Below are positions 57,353 to 64,000 of a DNA stretch of 64,000 nucleotides, piece after piece. Every line of letters starts with the position of its first letter. Position 1 is the first letter of the stretch. The translations under genes were made by a program, and so were the position numbers. Source of the DNA: a bacterium (lineage in GTDB: Bacteria > Krumholzibacteriota > Krumholzibacteriia > LZORAL124-64-63); the NCBI GenBank assembly GCA_024223715.1, contig JAAEOA010000321.1, positions 1 to 64,000 of the forward strand, written 5' to 3'. The notes beneath the pieces are model-generated. The model worked only from the letters and a program-made list of their open reading frames with translations. It had not been told where the DNA came from and did no database searches.

Positions 57353-57442
57353 TTACCGGGGGAACCTCCCGTACGCGCAAACGCGAACATCCGAGCACTC
57401 ATTTTGAGTACACCAAAGCCACCATCGCCAGGATGAGCTCAT
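57353..57442 (-). CDS. trpL: Tryptophan leader peptide
   Basis: A 29-residue ORF with ATG at 57442 and stop TAA at 57353. It begins MSSSWRWWLWCTQNE: four Trp codons within residues 5-10. GGGAG lies nine bases upstream of the ATG. The last codons of the ORF contain GGGAGG, complementary to the first arm of the terminator that follows. A ribosome stalled on Trp codons would leave GGGAGG free to form the antiterminator; a ribosome reaching the stop would cover it. This is the classical attenuation layout known from enterobacteria. Confidence 0.92.
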   Translation of the reverse strand: MSSSWRWWLWCTQNECSDVRVCAYGRFPR

Positions 57443-57573
57443 TTGAATGAACTCCCAGCTGATGGGCTTTTTGGGTTGAATGTTGTTTCGGCTGACGAGC
57501 ACGATCTTTAGCTCCAGATTTATTTTCATTGAGAAGTAGCCCAGCTGAATAATTCAGGACTTAACTTGTGATG

Positions 57574-57602
57574 ATTATATTTCATGTTTGGGCAAGTGTC
57601 AA
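57574..57602 (-). promoter_or_regulatory. Consensus sigma-70 promoter of the tryptophan operon
   Basis: On the minus strand a perfect TTGACA (57602-57597), 17 bases, and a perfect TATAAT (57579-57574). Predicted transcription start near 57567, giving a leader of about 325 bases before trpE that contains trpL and the attenuator. No convincing TrpR-type operator overlaps it. Confidence 0.9.
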
Positions 57603-57689
57603 CCCGGGCAGATTGGAAAAGGTTTTTTCAGGCAGGATTTTTGCTAAGCTTAAACCTAACACCAACCTCCATAGGAGTTTAAGGGAATC

Positions 57690-59510
57690 TTGTCTTTTGA
57701 CCAATCTATCCAAACAAGACTTATGGATTGGAAGAGCGATCTTCCCAACAAAGCTAATCTAAAAAAACTGGGCTATAAGGTTTTTGATTTTTCAGATCTT
57801 AAAAAAAGGGTTCTTGCAGTAAGGGAAACCGGCCACAGCCGATCATCGCTAGGCAATCCTGCGGAGAAAATCCTCAATATTTTTCGCCGAAACCAACGAA
57901 TTGCCATTATTGGAGTGAGTTGCCGAACAAAAGAAGACCTGCTGGTTCTTTACGGATATTTTCTGGAACCGGCTTTTCACAACCAATCTTCGCTGTTAAT
58001 TCATGCTGACCAAAGCCTGGACCAGATTTTTGGACATTGCCGCTGGCAAGAAGACCATTGGCGCTATCCCTGGACTTTGGAAAGACTAAAATACCTCGTT
58101 GAAATAGGCAGTGAACTCCGCTGTGTGCCAATACGTCCCCAGGTCAACTTATGGCGACAATTCTGGAATAAACTGACTCGCCAGGCGGACACATCGATTC
58201 CACCGAGCATTGCCGTCCACCTGGATCCGCAGCAAAAAGCCGCCGTCAACGCAGGCGATGGCGTGGTGCAGATCATTGCTCCGGCCGGCAGTGGGAAAAC
58301 CACGGTGTTGATTGAGCGGGTGAAAGAGTTGAATAGAAGGGGAACCCCGGCAAAGAATATTTTGTGTATGTCTTTCAACCGGGATGCCAAGGTGGAAATT
58401 GGCCAACGATTGGAAAAAGTGGGCATGGCCGAAGTTGTGGTGCGTAGTTTTCATGGAATGGGATTGGCCATTCTAAAAGAAGAGAATCAGCTTCGAAATA
58501 AGATTGGTGAACTGGGCGATTCAATTTTGGAATTGTTGATTGCCGAAGTTGAACACAACAATCTTTCTTATGCAGGAAAATCTAAAACTACGGCTGATGT
58601 CAGAAATACAATAAGCAGTTACAAACTTTCAGACATGATTTCTCCGGAGGATGCGTTTCGTCGTGACCAAAATTTCGAGTCAGAAATTTACCAGCGATAT
58701 GAAGCAGAACTGAAGCAACGAAACCAATTGGATTTTGATGATCTTGTAGCACGGTCTGTGCACTTGCTGCAAAGTGATTCCAAGGTACGAAGTCGCTGGC
58801 AAAAACAGTTCCAACGCGTACTGGTTGATGAATATCAGGACATAGAACCCGTGCAGGCTTTGTTGGTGGGTATTCTGGCTGCCCCCGAAGATTCCCTGTT
58901 TTGCGTTGGAGACGAGGACCAGTGCATTTATGCCTGGCGCCGGGCCACCGTTAAGCGAATTATCGATTTGGACCAGGTTTATCCAGGGTTGGAAAGGCAT
59001 GCTCTGATCAGGAATTATCGCTGTGGCAAACGAATCACAAAAGCCTCAAGGAAGCTGATCCGGCATAACAAAATCCGGTTCGATAAACCCTTGCATTCTG
59101 GCGCAAGAATAAAAGGGATAATTATTTGCGAATCATTCGAATCCCGAGCCGAAGGAGCGGCTGTTGTGGCAGAACTATTGGCAGGGGAAGATGGGGACGA
59201 AATGGTGGTTTTGGCCCGAACGTCACGCCTTTTGGATGAGGTTCGTCAGGCATATAAAAAGAGGAATGGGCGTGACCCGGGGATTGAATTGGCAACCGTG
59301 CATGCCTCCAAAGGAAGAGAGTGGGACCGGGTCATTCTCTTTGGTGTCGATGAAGGACAAAACCCCCATGGGCAATCCTCAAAATCTGAAGAGGGAATTG
59401 AAGATGAGCGGCGTCTGTTTTATGTGGCCATGACCCGGGCTAAAATGAGATTGGAAATTATCAGTACAAAAGGGAAAGAGAGTCGGTTTTTGAAAGAAGC
59501 CGGGATGTGA
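57690..59510 (+). CDS. UvrD/PcrA-like superfamily 1 helicase lacking most of subdomain 2B
   Basis: A 606-residue putative DNA helicase. Residues 1 to about 180 form an N-terminal region I do not recognise (IAIIGVSCRTKEDLLVLYGY, CRWQEDHWRYPW). The motor follows: HLDPQQKAAVNAGD (Q motif), Walker A APAGSGKTTV (197-205), DEYQD (380-384), VGDEDQCIYAWRRA (motif III), RNYRCGKRI (IV), TVHASKGREWDRVI (V) and DERRLFYVAMTRAK (VI). Only about 95 residues separate motifs IV and V, against some 250 in PcrA, so subdomain 2B is largely absent. The likely start is TTG 57690 (AAGGGAA just upstream); ATG 57723 is the alternative. Divergent from the tryptophan operon promoter. Confidence 0.88.
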   Translation: MSFDQSIQTRLMDWKSDLPNKANLKKLGYKVFDFSDLKKRVLAVRETGHSRSSLGNPAEKILNIFRRNQRIAIIGVSCRTKEDLLVLYGYFLEPAFHNQSSLLIHADQSLDQIFGHCRWQEDHWRYPWTLERLKYLVEIGSELRCVPIRPQVNLWRQFWNKLTRQADTSIPPSIAVHLDPQQKAAVNAGDGVVQIIAPAGSGKTTVLIERVKELNRRGTPAKNILCMSFNRDAKVEIGQRLEKVGMAEVVVRSFHGMGLAILKEENQLRNKIGELGDSILELLIAEVEHNNLSYAGKSKTTADVRNTISSYKLSDMISPEDAFRRDQNFESEIYQRYEAELKQRNQLDFDDLVARSVHLLQSDSKVRSRWQKQFQRVLVDEYQDIEPVQALLVGILAAPEDSLFCVGDEDQCIYAWRRATVKRIIDLDQVYPGLERHALIRNYRCGKRITKASRKLIRHNKIRFDKPLHSGARIKGIIICESFESRAEGAAVVAELLAGEDGDEMVVLARTSRLLDEVRQAYKKRNGRDPGIELATVHASKGREWDRVILFGVDEGQNPHGQSSKSEEGIEDERRLFYVAMTRAKMRLEIISTKGKESRFLKEAGM

Positions 59511-59656
59511 TGCCCATGGGGAGAAAAAATTTGCAGTTTTCTTTTGAAATGTCCGCACAAAACAGAGAGCAACACGGGGGGGAGCGGCCGGAACTTGCTG
59601 TTGTTTTTCCATTTTTGTGGTAGACTTTGTTTAATGAGTTCACAAAATTCTCAAAA

Positions 59657-61681
59657 ATGGAGAGTACGTTGAAACAGGATATAAACATCTGCGTGCCGCC
59701 AATGCTGCTAAGAAAAAACTCTCCAGGGGGATTCTTCCGCGCAAACGCTACGTTCCTTTCCATGGTTGGATTCAGTGAAACTGAAATGATGGGAAAACCG
59801 TTTCTCCACTGGATTGATCCTTTAAATATTGAAGCAGCCCAAATGACTCTCGCTGATGAAAAAGAATCTTGCCTGATTGGGCACCGGACTCGTGGTGGCG
59901 ACTTCCTGCCTATGGAAATGAAAGTGGTCGATCAGGGGGGGGAGTCTCTGATAATGGCCCGAGGGCTGCAAATGGCCGAAGAAACAATTGGTCCCGAAGA
60001 TTCAGAAGATGAGGCTACAGTAATTGGCACTCTTCATACTATTACCAGAATTCTTGAAGAACAGAACCCAGGATTTAAATGCTCTATTCTTCTTGTAGCT
60101 GACGGGAAGTTTGTACGCGGTGCAGGTCCCAGTTTGCCTGAAGATTATAATGATGCCATCGACGGCTATGCCATTGGGCCAACAGTGGGATCCTGTGGCA
60201 CGGCGATTTATTGGAATATTCCAGTTATTGTTGAGGATATTCAAGCTGATCCTTTGTGGAAGTCTCTTAACGAATTGGCCAGTAAGGCAGGGGTGGCTGC
60301 CTGCTGGTCTTATCCTTTTGCCAGCAAAAATGGGAATGTTCTGGGGGCATTGGCTTTTTATTCTCCGGAACCTCTGTCGCCAACCCCGGAACAATTGGGC
60401 CGCCTGCGTGCTGCTGCACTAATGACCGGACTGGCAGTGGAAAGAGGCCGCGCTGAAGAATCACTGCGGGAAAATCGCAAACGGGAACTCGAACTCGAAG
60501 AACAACTCAGGCAGGCGGCAAAAATGGAAGCCTTGGGGGTGCTTGCTGGTGGTATTGCTCACGATTTTAATAATGTTTTGGCCACTATTATGGCCAATGC
60601 GGAGTTTGGGCGGGAACTATTACCGGCCGATTCGGCAGTTCACGAGATGTTGAGAGATATCGTTGATGCCAGTAAGCGGGCAGGGCTGTTTTGCCAGCAA
60701 ATGCTCGACTATGCCGGTTGTGGTGTACTGAGTAATTCAATCATTGAAATGGGTGCTCTGGTGCCCCAGATTAATGCTCTTTTCAAGCCGACAGCTTCAA
60801 ATAAAATAACGCTGAAGTATGCTCTGCTTGAAGATCCCGTTTATGTGGAAGGGGATAAGAATCAACTGCTGCAAGTCTTAATGAATCTGGTTACAAATGC
60901 TTCTGAAGCCATCGGAGATGATGAAGGAGAAATTACTCTCAGAAGTGAGCTTGAAAATTTTGATGAAAATCAGGTCAGGCACCTTGACCCTCAGGTTGAG
61001 TTTTTATCAGGAGAATATCTAATATTCAGTGTGTCAGATACCGGAGCTGGTTTTGATACTCAAACAGCCGCCAGAATTTTTGACCCTTTCTTCACAACAA
61101 AACCATTTGGGCATGGGCCTGGGTATGGGCATGGGCTGGGGCTTTCAGCTGTTAAAGGAATTGTTCGCAGGCATGGCGGGACAATACAAATTGAGAGTGT
61201 GGTGAATGTGGGAACAACCTTCAAGGTGATTCTACCCACGGTAACCCAATTTTCCACGGAAGTGGAAAAGCCGGCAATACCCTTTGTCGCATCCAAAGAA
61301 AAAGTGATTCTCGTTGCAGATGATGAAAATGCTTTGCGTGAAGTAATTTCCCGGAATATGAATCATATGGGGTTCAAAACTCTGGTTGCCTGTGACGGTC
61401 AGGAAGCGGTTGAGTTGTTCAAAAAACATCAGGATTCCATTGATTGTGTGCTTTTGGATTATGCCATGCCTCGTCTCAACGGTGGTGAAGCCCAGCAAGC
61501 AATTCATGCCATTCGGCCGGATGTTCCCATTGTCATAATGAGTGGGTATAATGAACAGGAAGTCGTTGATCGCTTTCGCGATGTGGGTATTGCGGGTTTC
61601 CTGCAAAAACCGGCTGAAATGAGGATCGTTGCGCAGACCATTCGACGGGCCATGGGATTGGAAGGGCGAAGAGGATCTTAA
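59657..61681 (+). CDS. Hybrid sensor histidine kinase (PAS-GAF-HisKA-HATPase-REC)
   Basis: A 674-residue cytoplasmic kinase with no membrane segment. Residues about 10-95 resemble a PAS domain (NATFLSMVGFSETEMMGKPF), 115-265 a GAF domain (GAGPSLPEDYNDAI, VGSCGTAIYW, ACWSYPFAS). The dimerisation domain has the phospho-acceptor His302 in GGIAHDFNNVLA. The ATPase domain has LMNLVTNASEAI (N box), SVSDTGAGFD and GLGLSAVKGIV. A receiver domain follows with DDEN, Asp601 in LLDYAMPRLNGG and a conserved Lys in LQKPAE. The ATP lid has an extra GHGPGYGH stretch encoded by a GGG-N3 repeat. Start uncertain: ATG 59657, TTG 59627 or TTG 59669. No response regulator gene is adjacent. Confidence 0.88.
   Translation: MESTLKQDINICVPPMLLRKNSPGGFFRANATFLSMVGFSETEMMGKPFLHWIDPLNIEAAQMTLADEKESCLIGHRTRGGDFLPMEMKVVDQGGESLIMARGLQMAEETIGPEDSEDEATVIGTLHTITRILEEQNPGFKCSILLVADGKFVRGAGPSLPEDYNDAIDGYAIGPTVGSCGTAIYWNIPVIVEDIQADPLWKSLNELASKAGVAACWSYPFASKNGNVLGALAFYSPEPLSPTPEQLGRLRAAALMTGLAVERGRAEESLRENRKRELELEEQLRQAAKMEALGVLAGGIAHDFNNVLATIMANAEFGRELLPADSAVHEMLRDIVDASKRAGLFCQQMLDYAGCGVLSNSIIEMGALVPQINALFKPTASNKITLKYALLEDPVYVEGDKNQLLQVLMNLVTNASEAIGDDEGEITLRSELENFDENQVRHLDPQVEFLSGEYLIFSVSDTGAGFDTQTAARIFDPFFTTKPFGHGPGYGHGLGLSAVKGIVRRHGGTIQIESVVNVGTTFKVILPTVTQFSTEVEKPAIPFVASKEKVILVADDENALREVISRNMNHMGFKTLVACDGQEAVELFKKHQDSIDCVLLDYAMPRLNGGEAQQAIHAIRPDVPIVIMSGYNEQEVVDRFRDVGIAGFLQKPAEMRIVAQTIRRAMGLEGRRGS
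61109..61141 (+). repeat. GGG-N3 repeat in the kinase ATP lid
   Basis: Six consecutive codon pairs begin with GGG (GGGCAT, GGGCCT, GGGTAT, GGGCAT, GGGCTG, GGG). They encode the Gly-rich insertion GHGPGYGHGLG just before the conserved GLGL box. Confidence 0.75.
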
Positions 61682-61841
61682 ACCAGAGGGATCACCGATG
61701 GGAACTTCGCTTCTTATTTACGCTGACAGGGGTTGGATCAACTTTTTTTCGTAAGTTGACGTTTGATTGGGGAAACTCCTGGCCAGTATTGAGCTCATCT
61801 TCATTTTGGCAGAATTGATTTTGTGATCAGACTGAGAAAAC

Positions 61842-63704
61842 CTAGCTTACGTACTTTCTCAACCACCATTCCAAAACCAGAATCGTCCATATCTGGTGGG
61901 CCGTGCGGAAATTGCTTTCATCACCACTAAAAGCGGTATTGGCCACCGATCGCACCATTTCCGGCTCAAAATAATCTTCTACCCGGCAACCCGGTTGAAT
62001 CAAATCCCGACTCAGTTCTTTGAGTGATCCGTTGATCCAGTTCATAACCGGAGCACCGAAGCCAAGTTTGGATCGATAAAGAACCTCGTGGGGCAGGTGG
62101 TCTTCCATGCCCTTTTTCAGCACATGCTTCAAAGAGTCGCCCCGCAGTTTCAGAGTTGGGGGAATACGCAAACTGAATTCCACCAGGCGATGATCCAGGA
62201 ATGGAGCCCGGCATTCCAGGCTGGTAAGCATTGCCGCCATATCCACTTTTTTCAGCAGGTCATCGGGCAGGTAATAATTGAAATCAAATCTGAAAGCCAC
62301 CGACAACGGGTCGTTGTCCTGAACATCGAGCCAGGTGTTCTTACGGAAGAAATTTTCAGTATCGAAGGATTTTTTTCCCAGCCAATTGGGCATTTGATGA
62401 GGCCAAACGGTGCTGCGCAAATATTGCCAATGCTGTTGTTGCCAGGCACTGGATTTTCGGGGATACAAACTCTCAACAATTTTTTCCAGACCGGCTGCCC
62501 CAGCCCGCTGCATGATCATTCGATTCAGCTTGGAAGTGAGCTTTCCTCCTCGCTGGTATTTTTGATGAATGTAGGCGTCGTATCCACCAAATAGTTCATC
62601 GCCGCCATCGCCGGTCAAAACAACGGTAACGTGTTCGCGAGCGGCTTTGCTTACCAGATAAGTTGGAATGGATGAGCTGTCGGCAAAAGGCTCGTCGAAA
62701 TAATCCATGACCAGCGGGAAGGCTTCGTTCACGGTGGTATCGACGTGCAGTTCCCGATGTTGGGTTCCGTAACGGTCGGCCACCAAACGGGCATAAGGGC
62801 GTTCGTCATGACCATCGGCAAAACCGACGCAGAAAGTTTGGATCGGCTCATCGATAGCCTGGGCGGTCATGGCGGTGACCGCGCTGGAGTCAATGCCGCC
62901 GGAAAGAAAGACGCCCAGGGGAACGTCAGCCATAATTCTGCGCCGAACGGAATCTTCGAACAGTTCCTGAAATTCTTCTACAGCTTGCTTTTCGGTCATT
63001 TTCCAGTTGATGTGTTGGCCGGGCTGCCAGTACGGCGCCATGGTGGTTTGGCCATTGGAAATTTTTATGTAGTGGGCAGGAGGCAACTTTTTGATGCCTT
63101 TGAAAATACTCAAGGGTGAAGGTACGCACATGAAGTTCAAGTAGAGTGCGAGAGCATCGCGGTCCACTTCGCGTTTCATGTCCGGCCACTGCAGCAGAGC
63201 TTTCAGTTCCGAAGCCACCAGAATGTGCTCGTCGGTTTCGTGATACAGAACCGGTTTTTCTCCCGTGCGGTCGCGACCCACCAGAAAAACATCATTTTTT
63301 TTATCGTATACGCAAATGGCAAACATGCCATTCAAGTGAGTGAAAAGCTGCTCGCCGTATTCTTCGTACAGGTGCACGATCACTTCTGTATCGCTATTGG
63401 TGGCGAAGGTGTGGCCGCGGGCTTTCAGTTGGTCCCGCAGTTCGGGGAAATTGTAAATTTCGCCATTAAAAACCGTTCCCACACTGCCATCTTCATTGAA
63501 CATGGGCTGCGACCCGGTACTCAAATCGATAATCGAGAGGCGGGTGTGGCCCAGCCAGGCCAAACCATGTCGCTGTTGGTGTTGTTCGTCAGGGCCACGC
63601 AAATTCAACGTTTCGAGCATGCGGGGCAGGCTGTCGTTAATTAGTGGCGCACTGTTGGCGGCTATTTCAGGCGACTTGGCCAGGATGGAGACAATGCCGC
63701 ACAT
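61842..63704 (-). CDS. asnB: Asparagine synthase (glutamine-hydrolysing)
   Basis: A 620-residue enzyme making asparagine from aspartate, glutamine and ATP, or transferring an amide group in polysaccharide synthesis. Cys2 of MCGIVSI is the class II amidotransferase nucleophile; the PPi loop FLSGGIDSSAVTAM and the downstream LTGDGGDELFGGYDAY are intact. Length and N-terminus match the AsnB type found in exopolysaccharide loci. ATG 63704 lies one base from the stop of a probable glycosyltransferase on the same strand, so it belongs to a glycan operon that extends off the window. Confidence 0.93.
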   Translation of the reverse strand: MCGIVSILAKSPEIAANSAPLINDSLPRMLETLNLRGPDEQHQQRHGLAWLGHTRLSIIDLSTGSQPMFNEDGSVGTVFNGEIYNFPELRDQLKARGHTFATNSDTEVIVHLYEEYGEQLFTHLNGMFAICVYDKKNDVFLVGRDRTGEKPVLYHETDEHILVASELKALLQWPDMKREVDRDALALYLNFMCVPSPLSIFKGIKKLPPAHYIKISNGQTTMAPYWQPGQHINWKMTEKQAVEEFQELFEDSVRRRIMADVPLGVFLSGGIDSSAVTAMTAQAIDEPIQTFCVGFADGHDERPYARLVADRYGTQHRELHVDTTVNEAFPLVMDYFDEPFADSSSIPTYLVSKAAREHVTVVLTGDGGDELFGGYDAYIHQKYQRGGKLTSKLNRMIMQRAGAAGLEKIVESLYPRKSSAWQQQHWQYLRSTVWPHQMPNWLGKKSFDTENFFRKNTWLDVQDNDPLSVAFRFDFNYYLPDDLLKKVDMAAMLTSLECRAPFLDHRLVEFSLRIPPTLKLRGDSLKHVLKKGMEDHLPHEVLYRSKLGFGAPVMNWINGSLKELSRDLIQPGCRVEDYFEPEMVRSVANTAFSGDESNFRTAHQIWTILVLEWWLRKYVS

Positions 63705-63705
63705 A

Positions 63706-64000
63706 TTATTCTGACCCTTTGCTGGTAGGAAGAAGTAGCGTTTTCATAAATCCAATGAAGGGGCGCAGGCCAAACCCCATGGCTAAACCAGCCCGGTAAC
63801 TTTCCAGAGAGTCTTTTTTGTTTCCACTTTGACGCAATTCCCAGGCACGGTCCAGATGAAGGTGTCGAATTTTTTGGTGAATAAAATTCTTGTCAGCTTC
63901 GTTGCAGCAAAAATCGATTTGGTTTTCCAGACCTTTAATCATGGCCGGAATGCGTCCTGCACCCCGGGCTGTGACACCACCGGGAGTGATGCGGTAGGAA
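63706..64000 (-). CDS. C-terminal end of a probable glycosyltransferase (partial)
   Basis: The reading frame is open to the right edge, so the start is outside the window. The visible part reads YRITPGGVTARGAGRIPAMI and then a helical tail ending LLPTSKGSE. The segment YRITPGGVTARG resembles the region after the acceptor site of GT2 glycosyltransferases (compare KYRIWEGQMSKK in the GT2 at 45682). It precedes asnB by one base. The family call is tentative because only about 98 residues are visible. Confidence 0.55.
   Translation of the reverse strand, partial: SYRITPGGVTARGAGRIPAMIKGLENQIDFCCNEADKNFIHQKIRHLHLDRAWELRQSGNKKDSLESYRAGLAMGFGLRPFIGFMKTLLLPTSKGSE

Noticed and set aside
57560-57605. 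TrpR operator at the trp promoter
   Set aside because: Only a weak AAGTTAAGT-like similarity is visible near the start of transcription, with no clear symmetric operator.
61739-61758. Terminator CAACTT/AAGTTG between the kinase and asnB genes
   Set aside because: The stem is only six AT-rich pairs and no T tract follows on either strand.
61842-63704. AsnB-like gene as a lasso-peptide cyclase partner of the 46-codon gene
   Set aside because: It has an intact glutaminase half with Cys2, lies 34 kb away and is joined to a glycosyltransferase, so it is a normal asparagine synthase of the polysaccharide-locus type.

Overview
This window (about 50% GC by eye, protein-coding on both strands) looks like a chromosome segment of an uncultured diderm bacterium of the Fibrobacterota-Chlorobiota-Bacteroidota (FCB) superphylum, perhaps near Krumholzibacteriota, Eisenbacteria or Latescibacterota. 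The placement is inferred from protein style: three secreted proteins end in the NPFNP-type FlgD-like / type IX-like sorting domain, and there is a TonB-dependent receptor, an OmpA protein with thrombospondin type 3 repeats, a DUF4254 protein, and a secreted protein with SBBP repeats. No rRNA, tRNA, CRISPR array, prophage or intact insertion sequence was seen.

Layout. 1-300: a heptamer tandem repeat and a terminator-like hairpin. 0.3-8.3 kb: bacterial alpha-2-macroglobulin plus penicillin-binding protein 1C, an overlapping pair. 8.3-17.4 kb: a secreted protein of unknown function, a DUF4254 protein, then an outer-membrane protein / metallo-beta-lactamase-fold hydrolase / SpoIIE-type phosphatase run, an OPA-type MFS transporter and a TonB-dependent receptor. 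17.6-25.5 kb: a MATE exporter divergent from aroA-aroC-tyrS (aroA appears to start at CTG), an HDOD protein and a LolA-like/TlpA fusion. 25.6-30 kb: OmpA-TSP3 protein, a DinB-like protein, a 46-codon gene with a RiPP-leader-like N-terminus (27913-28053), and an ABC exporter. 30-36.4 kb: a pair of secreted proteins, one cohesin-like and one with a dockerin-like segment. 36.7-49.6 kb: an exopolysaccharide/O-antigen-type locus (SGNH-like enzyme, three glycosyltransferases, Wzy-like polymerase, methyltransferase, lyase-like secreted protein, Wzx-like flippase, acetyltransferase, secreted phosphoesterase) holding a small inverted-repeat element. 49.6-57.6 kb: a full tryptophan operon trpL-E-G-D-CF-B-A plus a DAHP synthase. 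57.7-64 kb: a UvrD-like helicase lacking most of subdomain 2B, a hybrid histidine kinase, asparagine synthase and the end of a probable glycosyltransferase.

How it fits together. The aromatic pathway is represented by DAHP synthase, AroA, AroC and the whole tryptophan branch, in two transcription units. The tryptophan operon has a textbook attenuator: a consensus sigma-70 promoter, a 29-residue leader peptide with four Trp codons within six positions, a terminator hairpin with a T tract, and an antiterminator arm inside the end of the leader ORF. The cell-envelope genes and the polysaccharide locus dominate the rest. Four simple-sequence expansions (7-bp intergenic, 12-bp intergenic, an 18-bp repeat inside aroC and a GGG-N3 repeat inside the kinase ATP lid) suggest slippage-type change in this genome.
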